From NCBI GenBank assembly GCA_014526335.1, contig JACTAT010000037.1:11072214-11136213 (forward strand): a stretch of 64,000 nt of DNA. Direction: 5' to 3'. Below the pieces are notes generated by a model. The model had not been told where the DNA came from and did no database searches. It saw only the letters and a list, made by a program, of their open reading frames with translations. This stretch comes from Chrysaora quinquecirrha. Taxonomy: Eukaryota > Cnidaria > Scyphozoa > Semaeostomeae > Pelagiidae. A program made the translations under genes and the position numbers. Positions 33,493-47,352 of the stretch are shown in pieces; within the stretch, counting starts at the first letter, position 1, and the number at the start of each line of letters is the position of its first letter.

Positions 33493-36400
33493 AAGCGAGA
33501 AGTGATCATGTCGATTTACATGGCTTTTTATACTCTCGAAGAACAACATAAATTAATGTGAATAACGAAGTTTCAAAATGGCAAACGCACCTTGTTTCCA
33601 TGGCCACCCCGCCTCGTCCTGTGCAGCAACAAACCCAGAAACCTTCCCCTTGCGGCTGACATTCATTTTTAAGCTGACCAATGAATTTTAAGGCGAAGTC
33701 GGCAAAGAAATGGGGTTTGCTTCCTCGCAGATGATGACTTGTATCTAGTCATGTGGCCATCGACGGAGAAAAGAAGTCTATCTTCTCCATCCCTGTCTTG
33801 ATATTGATTCTAAAAAAAAAAACTCGTTGTTATCATACTTCATAGATCTGCTCCTGGTGATAGTTTTTAACGTAGCCATTCCTTCGTGCTTTTTAGTTAA
33901 CCTCTTCCAGATAATGTCATAACATGTTTGTATGAAAAGTTATCTTAAAACGTGTTTTGAAATGACGGTGTGTGACTATGCGTATCATTCTAAAAGAAGT
34001 GAAATGAAACAGAATGGAGACATACATTCGAGAAAATTATAGGGAAATCCAAAAAATTTTGGTACTTCATTTTCAAATTTCGAAACGCGTTGAAACTGCA
34101 AGCAAATAAAACCGCTAACTATCCATACCTCATCAGTAACATTTTGAATTTTGGTATCCCCCATACTTTGAAAGTTATTTTGAATCCAATCCAAGTGAAA
34201 AGCTTAAGAACGTAAAGAACGTAGTGCTCGGAATAGGCAAGCAGCGGTCTCTTCTGTAGTTGACGGTGTTTGGTAGAGTTGGAGTAGATTTTCTATTTTA
34301 GAAGTAGCGGTAAAAGCAGCCTCCTTTTCATTTTTTCTTTTTCTGTGGCAAATCTCAATGTTCATTCATTGTGTTTTTCAGACTTGCAACATTGGCAGAT
34401 TTGTTTAAACGTACGTGATGATTAACATAGGAAGTTATACCATTCTACTAACTGTAAACAATCCGAAAATAAACGAAAATAGTATAATCCGGATTCAGAA
34501 TTTCTCAGATAGACATAATGTTATGTCGTATGCTATATCCTGATTATGCAACACGTATCCGCTACCTAAATCCTGCACGAAAAACTATTTTTTTAATCAC
34601 CCTTGATTTTCAATTTGCTACCTCATACTGTAGTTTTGAGCCCTTCTAAACCGATAAATCAACCGTGGGTGGTAGTGATTTTAACCAAAATACTTGACCA
34701 TTGGTTGTTTTAAGAATCACAAAGTAAGAAGTTAAGGAATTGCTAAGGAATATTTAGTACTCCATTTGCATCATCAGTTAAGGAATTTTCAGTACACGTT
34801 TTTATTTTATAAGAACTTCCTTATAAAAAAAATGCGTGTATTCTTTCAACCTGACTGTTCTTAATTCTTCATTACCCCGGGGGTTAACTCCCATATGTAT
34901 GGGTGCAGGATGTGCCATTTTTTGGGGTACCTTTTGAGGGTGGAAAATATATTTCGGGGTATCAAATTTGCTAAAATTACAAACTTGGGGTATCATTTTT
35001 GCTGAGATGATCAATTTTGATAAAGTAACAATAACGGCCATAAATTTCAGCTGTATGACTCTAAAAACAGACGTAGGAGTATTTCTATGTACTATATTCA
35101 TATTTCTTTGTGAACTTTGGGGGTATACTTTTTAGAATTTTCATAAATTTTGGGGTCAACTTTTATTACGAAAATGGCACACCCCCGTCACTGATGTATT
35201 GAAGTTACCCCCCCCCCGGGCTCGTTACGCAACATGCTTGTTTATTTCTTTTCTCCCTTGCTTTCTTTATTCGGTCCCATGGTCTTACCTCGGTTTTGTC
35301 ATAATCAGCGGATATTCTAAGGGCTTATGCAACGCCATCTCCAGCTAGCTCTTAACTTGTTCTCAAATCTGAGCAAAATCAAGACTCATGTTGTTATACA
35401 ATCGTTCGTATAAAAACACAAAAAAGACTGCTTATGATCATATAGAGACCTGAAATAGAGACCAGAAATTAGGCAATAACAAACCTATGAATAATATCAA
35501 TCAAGAATTCAATCAAGAATCGAAATCAAGAATTTGTTCAAGACTTCATTTTTTACATTTACAATTGTTCTGAAATGACAATGTATACTATGCAATTGCA
35601 GTAACAGGCTATACTTAAAATACCAAAACATAACACAAAAGAACCAATTAAAGGTCTTTCCCCTTAAACAGTAGGTGTAACGCTAATATAGATATGAAGA
35701 ACAAGAAAAAATAACTAAAAAGTAGGAAACACGCATCCTCTAACAATCACTGATTGTCCTTCGTTATCGTTCTGCAAAAGTGCAGCGAGGAATGCCTTAG
35801 CAACGTATTAATGTATAATATAATTATTAACGTATTAACGTATTAACGTAATAACGTATAATACCGCTGTACACACGTTAGCTATATGAGAAATAGTATT
35901 GAAATATTGAAGAGCAAACGTCTAGAATACGAAGCATCACGAAACAGTAGAAAATTATTAGTTAAGTCCATCCTTTCTTAAAAGAGCATGTTTAAGCTAT
36001 GATGATAAACCTTGGAGAAATTTCTAGAGAACGAAGGATCTTATAATACGTACAACCCGTGGGAATCTTACCGAATAGGGGGAATACAGTACGAGAGTAC
36101 ACGTTTTTTTTATAAAAAACCTGTCTCGGGGCGTAATTAATTTTTGGCCTTTTTTATTGCTGACCCAATTTTAGTTATAAAAGTTTTTTTAACAGTTTCT
36201 TTATTCCATGGAAGTGAGTTGCAGTAAAAACAATAAAACAACGTGGATGTAGCTAGCAAATGACTAGTATTATTGTATTGAACGGAATTAGCCACGTTGG
36301 TGCGAGAAATGGCACGAAAACTTGAGAACTAGTTACTGCCTCCTCATTTAAAATCAGTATGTTGGAAAAGTGACAAAAAACTTTCAAAAATTTCTTAACT

Positions 36401-37493
36401 CCTTCCTCCTAGTTCTACAAGTTTTTAACTTTGGGGTGTCTACAATCTTCGCCATAAGTGTTGCAACTCTTTGCTAATTACAAGGTATCCAAAGTAAAAT
36501 TAACCCCCCTCCCCCCTATATCAATGTTGAATTAGAAATTTTGTGACATTTGGTTGCCCAATGGTACATCGAAATTAAACAACCAACATTGAGATGGGGG
36601 GAAGGGGGTTTTCAGTGAAATAATAAAAGAGTTTTGAGATTTTCAGAAATTTGCGCTAATTTTGGAGCTTGGTCGCAACACCTTATGGCAAAGATTGTCT
36701 TTAGGAAAAATTCTGTATAATGAGGTTTATCCTTGTAAATAAAATGATGTTTGCTAATTCGAACATGCTGAATTCAAATATGATGTCCGAAATTTTGTTG
36801 GGTGAACACGGAGGGAAATGTGACGTCATAATTATTCTGAAAGGGGGACATTTATGTAAGTGACACTGAAAACTGCTCACATAGAGTCAAAGCCTGGGTT
36901 ATCGGGCAAAAATTAATTCTCCTGAAACTATCTGATGAAGGTATACGTGAATATAATCAATTTTCATCACGTTTATGTGAATTAGACATTATCCTTATCA
37001 CATAGCCGTCACTCCATTCTCCAATTTCCTCTCTGAACGCCACTCAGTGTTTGTTTTCAACCACAATAATTGCTTTTTTGGGATCTTTCAAGTGTTTGCT
37101 TGTTCAGAGAATGTCGGATTTGTCAGATTTCTGAAGGACAGCAGAAGACTGTCCCACCGTGTGCATGCTGTTTCGGTGAACTTATTATGTTTGGTAGTGA
37201 TGCATACTGTAGACTCTCAAATTTCCATATCTACTTTTCTTTCAGAGCTGCTGCTTAAGTTGAGTGACTTATTATGTTTTAATACTCCTAGTCTTAGGAT
37301 ATGTAAGATATAGTGTAAAGACAAAACATTCCATGAAGCAAGGGACCCTTTACAAAGGATCTGGACGGGTAACGCACGGTAACGAACGGGTAACGCATAC
37401 GGGTAACAAAAATTTTGTAAGCTTCAGTACTAAATTTTCACGGATAACACGGGTAACGCTATCTATATAAAATATATTAGTAATATATTTTAT
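33493..37493. repeat. 4-kb tandem unit 3 (4,001 bp)
   Basis: Near-identical to unit 1. The large exon copy (33591 to about 33809) has a small deletion where unit 1 reads ctttcattcctcgc and this unit reads cttcctcgc, which breaks its frame. The second exon copy is intact. Differences are mostly homopolymer-length changes. Confidence 0.95.
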
Positions 37494-40400
37494 AAGCGAG
37501 AAGTGATCATGTCGATTTACATGGCTTTTTATACTCTCGAAGAACAACATAAATTAATGTGAATAACGAAGTTTCAAAACGGCAAACGCACCTTGTTTCC
37601 ATGGCCACCCCGCCTCGTCCTGTGCAGCAACAAACCCAGAAACCTTCCCCTTGCGGCTGACATTCATTTTTAAACTGACCAATGAATTTTAAGGCGAAGT
37701 CAGCAAAGAAATGGGGTTTGCTTTCATTCCTCGCAGATGATGACTTGTATCTAGTCATGTGGCCATCAACGGAGAAAAGAAGTCTATCTTCTCCATCCCT
37801 GTCTTGATATTGATTCTAAAAAAAAACTTGTTGTTATCATACTTCATAGATCTGCTCCTGGTGATAGTTTTTAACGTAGCCATTCCTTCGTGCTTTTTAG
37901 TTAACCTCTTCCAGATAATGTCATAACATGTTTGTATGAAAAGTTATCTTAAAACGTGTTTTGAAATGACGGTGTGTGACTATGCGTATCATTCTAAAAG
38001 AAGTGAAATGAAACAGAATGGAGACATACATTCGAGAAAATTATAGGGAAATCCAAAAAAATTTGGTACTTCATTTTCAAATTTCGAAACGCGTTGAAAC
38101 TGCAAGCAAATAAAACCGCTAACTATCCATACCTCATCAGTAACATTTTGAATTTTGGTATCCCCCATACTTTGAAAGTTATTTTGAATCCAATCCAAGT
38201 GAAAAGCTTAAGAACGTAAAGAACGTAGTGCTCGGAATAGGCAAGCAGCGGTCTCTTCTGTAGTTGACGGTGTTTGGTAGAGTTGGAGTAGATTTTCTAT
38301 TTTAGAAGTAGCGGTAAAAGCAGCCTCCTTTTCATTTTTTCTTTTTCTGTGGCAAATCTCAATGTTCATTCATTGTGTTTTTCAGACTTGCAACATTGGC
38401 AGATTTGTTTAAACGTACGTGATGATTAACATAGGAAGTTATACCATTCTACTAACTGTAAACAATCCGAAAATAAACGAAAATAGTATAATCCGGATTC
38501 AGAATTTCTCAGATAGACATAATGTTATGTGGTATGCTATATCCTGATTATGCAACACGTATCCGCTACCTAAATCCTGCACGAAAAACTATTTTTTTAA
38601 TCACCCTTGATTTTTCAATTTGCTACCTCATACTGTAGTTTTGAGCCCTTCTAAACCGATAAATCAACCGTGGGTGGTAGTGATTTTAACCAAAATACTT
38701 GACCATTGGTTGTTTTTAAGAATCACAAAGTAAGAAGTTAAGGAATTGCTAAGGAATATTTAGTACTCCATTTGCATCATCAGTTAAGGAATTTTCAGTA
38801 CACGTTTTTTATTTTATAAGAACTTCCTTATAAAAAAAATGCGTGTATTCTTTCAACCTGACTGTTCTTAATTCTTCATTACCCCGGGGGGGGGGGTTAA
38901 CTCCCATATGTATGGGTGCAGGATGTGCCATTTTTTGGGGTACCTTTTGAGGGGTGGAAAATATATTTCGGGGTATCAAATTTGCTAAAATTACAAACTT
39001 GGGGTATCATTTTTGCTGAGATGATCAATTTTGATAAAGTAACAATAACGGCCATAAATTTCAGCTGTATGACTCTAAAAACAGACGTAGGAGTATTTCT
39101 ATGTACTATATTCATATTTCTTTGTGAACTTTGGGGGTATACTTTTTAGAATTTTCATAAATTTTGGGGTCAACTTTTATTACGAAAATGGCACACCCCC
39201 GTCACTGATGTATTGAAGTTACCCCCTCCCCGGCTCGTTCATAACATGCTTGTTTATTTCTTTTCTCCCTTGCTTTCTTTATTCGGTCCCATGGTCTTAC
39301 CTCGGTTTTGTCATAATCAGCGGATATTCTAAGGGCTTATGCAACGCCATCTCCAGCTAGCTCTTAACTTGTTCTCAAATCTGAGCAAAATCAAGGCTCA
39401 TGTTGTTATACAATCGTTCGTATAAAAACACAAAAAAGACTGCTTATGATCATATAGAGACCTGAAATAGAGACCAGAAATTAGGCAATAACAAACCTAT
39501 GAATAATATCAATCAAGAATTCAATCAAGAATCGAAATCAAGAATTTGTTCAAGACTTCATTTTTTACATTTACAATTGTTCTGAAATGACAATGTATAC
39601 TATGCAATTGCAGTAACAGGCTATACTTAAAATACCAAAACATAACACAAAAGAACCAATTAAAGGTCTTTCCCCTTAAACAGTAGGTGTAACGCTAATA
39701 TAGATATGAAGAACAAGAAAAAATAACTAAAAAGTAGGAAACACGCATCCTCTAACAATCACTGATTGTCCTTCGTTATCGTTCTGCAAAAGTGCAGCGA
39801 GGAATGCCTTAGCAACGTATTAATGTATAATATAATTATTAACGTATTAACGTATTAACGTAATAACGTATAATACCGCTGTACACACGTTAGCTATATG
39901 AGAAATAGTATTGAAATATTGAAGAGCAAACGTCTAGAATACGAAGCATCACGAAACAGTAGAAAATTATTAGTTAAGTCCATCCTTTCTTAAAAGAGCA
40001 TGTTTAAGCTATGATGATAAACCTTGGAGAAATTTCTAGAGAACGAAGGATCTTATAATACGTACAACCCGTGGGAATCTTACCGAATAGGGGGAATACA
40101 GTACGAGAGTACACGTTTTTTTTATAAAAAACCTGTCTCGGGGCGTAATTAATTTTTGGCCTTTTTTATTGCTGACCCAATTTTAGTTATAAAAGTTTTT
40201 TTAACAGTTTCTTTATTCCATGGAAGTGAGTTGCAGTAAAACAATAAAACAACGTGGATGTAGCTAGCAAATGACTAGTATTATTGTATTGAACGGGATT
40301 AGCCACGTTGGTGCGAGAAATGGCACGAAAACTTGAGAACTAGTTACTGCCTCCTCATTTAAAATCAGTATGTTGGAAAAGTGACAAAAAACTTTCAAAA

Positions 40401-41499
40401 ATTTCTTAACTCCTTCCTCCTAGTTCTACAAGTTTTTAACTTTGGGGTGTCTACAATCTTCGCCATAAGTGTTGCAACTCTTTGCTAATTACAAGGTATC
40501 CAAAGTAAAATTAACCCCCCTCTCCCCTATATCAATGTTGAATTAGAAATTTTGTGACATTTGGTTGCCCAATGGTACATCGAAATTAAACAACCAACAT
40601 TGAGATGGGGAAGGGGTTTTCAGTGAAATAATAAAAGAGTTTTGAGATTTTCAGAAATTTGCGCTAATTTTGGAGCTTGGTCGCAACACCTTATGGCAAA
40701 GATTGTCTTTAGGAAAAATTCTGTATAATGAGGTTTATCCTTGTAAATAAAATGATGTTTGCTAATTCGAACATGCTGAATTCAAATATGATGTCCGAAA
40801 TTTTGTTGGGTGAACACGGAGGGAAATGTGACGTCATAATTATTCTGAAAGGGGGACATTTATGTAAGTGACACTGAAAACTGCTCACATAGAGTCAAAG
40901 CCTGGGTTATCGGGCAAAAATTAATTCTCCTGAAACTATCTGATGAAGGTATACGTGAATATAATCAATTTTCATCACGTTTATGTGAATTAGACATTAT
41001 CCTTATCACATAGCCGTCCTCCATTCTCCAATTTCCTCTCTGAACGCCACTCAGTGTTTGTTTTCAACCACAATAATTGCTTTTTTGGGATCTTTCAAGT
41101 GTTTGCTTGTTCAGAGAATGTCGGATTTGTCAGATTTCTGAAGGACAGCAGAAGACTGTCCCACCGTGTGCATGCTGTTTCGGTGAACTTATTATGTTTG
41201 GTAGTGATGCATACTGTAGACTCTCAAATTTCCATATCTACTTTTCTTTCAGAGCTGCTGCTTAAGTTGAGTGACTTATTATGTTTTAATACTCCTAGTC
41301 TTAGGATATGTAAGATATAGTGTAAAGACAAAACATTCCATGAAGCAAGGGACCCTTTACAAAGGATCTGGACGGGTAACGCACGGGTAACGAACGGTAA
41401 CGAACGGGTAACAAAAAATTTTGTAAGCTTCAGTACTAAATTTTCACGGATAACACGGGTAACGCTATCTATATAAAATATATTAGTAATATATTTTAT
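37494..41499. repeat. 4-kb tandem unit 4 (4,006 bp)
   Basis: Near-identical to units 1-3. Both exon copies are open; one differs by a single residue (QLKNEC here reads QFKNEC). A G-run of nine at 38884 is expanded relative to the other units. Confidence 0.95.
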
Positions 41500-44400
41500 A
41501 AGCGAGAAGTGATCATGTCGATTTACATGGCTTTTTATACTCTCGAAGAACAACATAAATTAATGTGAATAACGAAGTTTCAAAACGGCAAACGCACCTT
41601 GTTTCCATGGCCACCCGCCTCGTCCTGTGCAGCAACAAACCCAGAAACCTTCCTTGCGGCTGACATTCATTTTTAAGCTGACCAATGAATTTTAAGGCGA
41701 AGTTGGCAAAGAAATGGGGTTTGCTTTCATTCCTCGCAGATGATGACTTGTATCTAGTCATGTGGCCATCGACGGAGAAAAGAAGTCTATCTTCTCCATC
41801 CCTGTCTTGATATTGATTCTAAAAAAAAAACTCGTTGTTATCATACTTCATAGATCTGCTCCTGGTGATAGTTTTTAACGTAGCCATTCCTTCGTGCTTT
41901 TTAGTTAACCTCTTCCAGATAATGTCATAACATGTTTGTATGAAAAGTTATCTTAAAACGTGTTTTGAAATGACGGTGTGTGACTATGCGTATCATTCTA
42001 AAAGAAGTGAAATGAAACAGAATGGAGACATACATTCGAGAAAATTATAGGGAAATCCAAAAAATTTTGGTACTTCATTTTCAAATTTCGAAACGCGTTG
42101 AAACTGCAAGCAAATAAAACCGCTAACTATCCATACCTCATCAGTAACATTTTGAATTTTGGTATCCCCCATACTTTGAAAGTTATTTTGAATCCAATCC
42201 AAGTGAAAAGCTTAAGAACGTAAAGAACGTAGTGCTCGGAATAGGCAAGCAGCGGTCTCTTCTGTAGTTGACGGTGTTTGGTAGAGTTGGAGTAGATTTT
42301 CTATTTTAGAAGTAGCGGTAAAAGCAGCCTCCTTTTCATTTTTTCTTTTTCTGTGGCAAATCTCAATGTTCATTCATTGTGTTTTTCAGACTTGCAACAT
42401 TGGCAGATTTGTTTAAACGTACGTGATGATTAACATAGGAAGTTATACCATTCTACTAACTGTAATTTTTCTTTTCTGTGGCAAATCTCAATGATCCTTC
42501 TTACTGTTTGTCAAATAGCGATAATTCGGGTATAACAATGCAGTACTGCTCAATATCTGATAAAGTGAATACATAGACATAACTAGTTATACAAACTAAA
42601 AGATATCTATGCCGATCTATTAGATCATTGTAACTGTGATAAATTAGTTGATATTTACAAGTATTGAATGACTTTAATCAATTGTTCAATCACAAATACA
42701 CATTTCACTAACATTATTTCAATACAATGAACATAAATCTAAACGTATGTACTCTATAAGATAACATTACCACATTAGCTTTCAATCATGTGTAGAATTT
42801 GAATACAAAATTATGTAATACGTTCTAATTCAATACTATGACATTACACGTCATTAAGTCTATGAAGTATAACTTAACTATATAACTAGTATATAATTAC
42901 AAGTAATATATATAAACGATTTAATCATCTTACGTATTGCATTATAGAAACATTAAAATGGAGATCTCTAAATCAAGCATCTTCTAAAATGTACGAAAAT
43001 AGTATAATCCGGATTCAGAATTTCTCAGATAGACATAAATTCTTTATACTTAATAGCTTTATGAATATATAAAGTATTGACATTTTAAGTGGAAATTAGT
43101 ACAATCCGAAAATAAACGAAAATAGTATAATCCGGATTCAGAATTTCTCAGATAGACATAATGTTACGTATGCTATATCCTGATTATGCAACACGTATCC
43201 GCTACCTAAATCCTGCGAAAAACTATTTTTTAATCACCCTTGATTTTTATAAATTTATTAGATTTGAATGTATTCAAGTTACATCTGAATAAGTTAAATA
43301 AATTAAGGAATTTCATGTGACATAGAAAACTAGTCTCGATTACAATTAGATTAGCAATTGATGCGAAATTAGACAAAATTAGAATTCGAATCGAACTTAT
43401 AGAATATTCAATCGCTATTAAAAGTAGTTTAAGAATATTAAATTTCTTGAACGATTGTATAATGTCGTTAAGTATTCTAAATGTTGGTAATGTCGTAAAT
43501 GATAACATTAGCTAATGGAATCATGTAGAATAATATTCAATAATCTAAGGTTCTAAATAGGCAATGTGCATTGAAATTCATTATGAGAATTACAGTTATC
43601 CATTAATCTCTGAGAAGTTATGATATAGAAATATGTTGATACTAATTTGTAGAAATTTAGCACTTGTCACGATATCAGAAAACTCGCTTTATTTCTCATA
43701 AATATGGTTGATACAGCTTATTGTGTGTTAACTATTGTCAATTTTAAGTATCTTTCAGTGAATCTGCTAAGTGTTGACGACTTTGTATTTAAAGTCTAGT
43801 AAAGTGTACACATTAGTTTATTAATTGAATATATTGTATTAGCAATGGTCTAGCAAATTGAGACTACTTAATACTAAGTATACTAGTGAATTGCATAAGT
43901 TAGTGAATTAGAATATTCTTATCGATGACATACAGCTGTCTACAACAATTAGTAAATTCGGGAAGACTATTTTTTAATCACCCTTGATTTTTCAATTTGC
44001 TACCTCATACTGTAGTTTTGAGCCCTTCTAAACCGATAAATCAACCGTGGGTGGTAGTGATTTTAACCAAAATACTTGACCATTGGTTGTTTTTAAGAAT
44101 CACAAAGTAAGAAGTTAAGGAATTGCTAAGGAATATTTAGTACTCCATTTGCATCATCAGTTAAGGAATTTTCAGTACACGTTTTTTATTTTATAAGAAC
44201 TTCCTTATAAAAAAAATGCGTGTATTCTTTCAACCTGACTGTTCTTAATTCTTCATTACCCGGGGGGTTAACTCCCATATGTATGGGTGCGGGATGTGCC
44301 ATTTTTTGGGGTACCTTTTGAGGGATGGAAAATATATTTCGGGGTATCAAATTTGCTAAAATTACAAACTTGGGGTATCATTTTTGCTGAGATGATCAAT

Positions 44401-46453
44401 TTTGATAAAGTAACAATAACGGCCATAAATTTCAGCTGTATGACTCTAAAAACAGACGTAGGAGTATTTCTATGTACTATATTCATATTTCTTTGTGAAC
44501 TTTGGGGGTATACTTTTTAGAATTTTCATAAATTTTGGGGTCAACTTTTATTACGAAAATGGCACACCCCCGTCACTGATGTATTGAAGTTACCCCCCTC
44601 CCCCCGGGCTCGTTACGCAACATGCTTGTTTATTTCTTTTCTCCCTTGCTTTCTTTATTCGGTCCCATGGTCTTACCTCGGTTTTGTCATAATCAGCGGA
44701 TATTCTAAGGGCTTATGCAACGCCATCTCCAGCTAGCTCTTAACTTGTTCTCAAATCTGAGCAAAATCAAGGCTCATGTTGTTATACAATCGTTCGTATA
44801 AAAACACAAAAAAGACTGCTTATGATCATATAGAGACCTGAAATAGAGACCAGAAATTAGGCAATAACAAACCTATGAATAATATCAATCAAGAATTCAA
44901 TCAAGAATCGAAATCAAGAATTTGTTCAAGACTTCATTTTTTACATTTACAATTGTTCTGAAATGACAATGTATACTATGCAATTGCAGTAACAGGCTAT
45001 ACTTAAAATACCAAAACATAACACAAAAGAACCAATTAAAGGTCTTTCCCCTTAAACAGTAGGTGTAACGCTAATATAGATATGAAGAACAAGAAAAAAT
45101 AACTAAAAAGTAGGAAACACGCATCCTCTAACAATCACTGATTGTCCTTCGTTATCGTTCTGCAAAAGTGCAGCGAGGAATGCCTTAGCAACGTATTAAT
45201 GTATAATATAATTATTAACGTATTAATGTATTAACGTAATAACGTATAATACCGCTGTACACACGTTAGCTATATGAGAAATAGTATTGAAATATTGAAG
45301 AGCAAACGTCTAGAATACGAAGCATCACGAAACAGTAGAAAATTATTAGTTAAGTCCATCCTTTCTTAAAAGAGCATGTTTAAGCTATGATGATAAACCT
45401 TGGAGAAATTTACAATCTTCGCCATAAGTGTTGCGACTCTTTGCTAATTACAAGGTATCAAAAGTAAAATTAACCCCCCTCCCCCCTATATCAATGTTGA
45501 ATTAGAAATTTTGTGACATTTGGTTGCCCAATGGTACATCGAAATTAAACAACCAACATTGAGATGGGGGGAAGGGGGTTTTCAGTGAAATAATAAAAGA
45601 GTTTTGAGATTTTCTGGAATTTGCGCTAATTTTGGAGCTTGGTCGCAACACCTTATGGCAAAGATTGTCTTTAGGAAAAATTCTGTATGATGAGGTTTAT
45701 CCTTCTAAATAAAATGATGTTTGCTAATTCGAACATGCTGAATTCAAATATGATGTCCGAAATTTTGTTGGGTGAACACGGAGGGGAAATTTGACGTCAT
45801 AATTATTCTGAAAGGGGGAAATTTATGTAAGTGACACTGAGAACTGCTCACATGGAGTCAAAGCCTGGGTTATCGGGCAAAAAATAATTCTCCTGAAACT
45901 ATCTGATGAAGGTATACGTGAATATAATCAATTTTCATCACGTTTATGTGAATTAGACATTATCCTTATCACATAGCCGTCACTCCGTTCTCCAACTTCC
46001 TCTCTGAACGCCACTCAGTGTTTGTTTTTAACCACAATAATTGCTTTTTTTGGGATCTTTCAAGTGTTTGCTTGTTCAGAGAATGTCGGATTTGTCAGAT
46101 TTCGGAAAGACAGCAGAAGACTGTCCCACCGTGTGCACGCTGTTTCGGTGAACTTATTGTGTTTGGTAGTGATGCATACTGTAGACTCTCAAATTTCCAT
46201 ATCTACTTTTCTTTCAGAGCTGCTGCTTAAGTTGAGTGACTTAATATGTTTTAATACTCGTAGTCTTAGGATATGTAAGATATAGTGTAAAGACAAAACA
46301 TTCCATGAAGCAAAGGACACTTTACAAAGGATCTGGACGGGTAACGCACGGGTAACGAACGGGTAACGCAACGGGTAACAAAAAATTTTGTAAGCTTCAG
46401 TACTAAATTTTCACGGGTAACACGGATAACGCTATCTATTTAAAATATATTAG
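41500..46453. repeat. 4-kb tandem unit 5, rearranged
   Basis: Begins like the others. Its large exon copy has deletions (accttccttgcgg). At 42466 unit sequence gives way to about 1.5 kb of different AT-rich DNA until about 43975. About 405 bp present in units 1-4 (28045-28449) is absent at 45411. The last kilobase (45.4-46.4 kb) is more diverged than units 1-4 are from each other. It ends at the intact palindrome. Confidence 0.9.
42466..43975. other. AT-rich insertion in unit 5 with shuffled unit fragments
   Basis: Very AT-rich sequence not found in the other units. It carries misplaced duplicate pieces of the unit: tttttcttttctgtggcaaa at the left junction, and cgaaaatagtataatccgga at about 42994 and again at 43107. 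Repeated short unit fragments at junctions suggest template-switching repair. No gene is visible. Confidence 0.65.
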
Positions 46454-46570
46454 TAATATATTTTAAATAGATAGCGTTACCCGTGTTACCCGTCAAAATT
46501 CAGTACTGAAGCTTACAAAATTTTTTGTTACCCGTTGCGTTACCCGTTCGTTACCCGTGCGTTACCCGTC
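46336..46570. repeat. 235-bp near-perfect palindrome of GGGTAACG repeats
   Basis: The left arm gacgggtaacgcacgggtaa is mirrored by ttacccgtgcgttacccgtc at the right; the centre is at G46453 in atattagtaatat. Both arms are 117 bp. The arms contain several acgggtaacg repeats and the string cttcagtactaaatttt with its complement. In units 1-4 only the left arm plus about 15 bp past the centre is present, joined directly to the start of the next unit. It could be a foldback transposon. Confidence 0.9.
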
Positions 46571-46959
46571 AATATCGTATCTAAAGTATTCATTGTTTAA
46601 GGTAATTTCTGTTTATGTAGTTATGTTTATTAAATGGAAGCGAAATTTAAAGCCCTTATAAGTATTGTCCTTCCGGTATTGATCTACTGCAGATTTGTGT
46701 CGATGTCAACATTTGTTGGTTATAAAAGGGTTTCTGAAGCTTCTGCTTTTATTAGGGCCTTAGCAAGACAAGGCGTGGTTGGCGACCAGCCACAAAACAT
46801 TCACATTGATTGCCTTTTTACGCAACTTTGCCCCGTACTCTTTTTGCATTTTATAAAGATTATTTTTTCAGGTCAATTGTTACCAAATTCCTCTTAAAAA
46901 CAGGCTTTATCATTGCCAAATGCCCACATAAATTGCCAGCTGCAATGCATGGCATAAAG
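46571..46959. other. Spacer without supported gene
   Basis: A plus-strand frame (46634-46897) is open but shows no domain and no start or splice context that I trust. Confidence 0.4.
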
Positions 46960-47211
46960 ACAATCTTCGCCATAAGTGTTGCGACTCTTTGCTAATTACA
47001 AGGTATCAAAGTAAAATTAACCCCTCCCCTATATCAATGTTGAATTAGAAATTTTGTGACATTTGGTTGCCCAATGGTACATCGAAATTAAACAACCAAC
47101 ATTGAGATGGGGGGAAGGGGGTTTTCAGTGAAATAATAAAAGAGTTTTGAGATTTTCAGAAATTTGCGCTAATTTTGGAGCTTGGTCGCAACACCTTATG
47201 GCAAAGATTGT
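46960..47211. mobile_element. Solo copy of the ACAATCTT MITE
   Basis: Same ends and interior as 28450-28706, with different flanks (ataaag before, cagaat after). Lies just downstream of the transposase stop codon. Confidence 0.75.
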
Positions 47212-47352
47212 CAGAATTTTACATCAGACTGCGTGTTAAAAGATATTCCAATTTTATGTGCAAGATGAAACTAAGCATGGAATAACAATAATTTCAACAA
47301 CAAATCTCATGTAAGCGTCTCTTGTTGGCCTTTTTTTAGTGTTTTTCTCAAT

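Noticed and set aside
46336..46570. GGGTAACG repeats as interstitial telomere sequence
   Set aside because: Not the metazoan TTAGGG repeat, spacing irregular, and arranged as a palindrome; a foldback element fits better.
46634..46897. Plus-strand 87-codon frame
   Set aside because: No domain, no splice or promoter context, and flanked by MITE and palindrome sequence.
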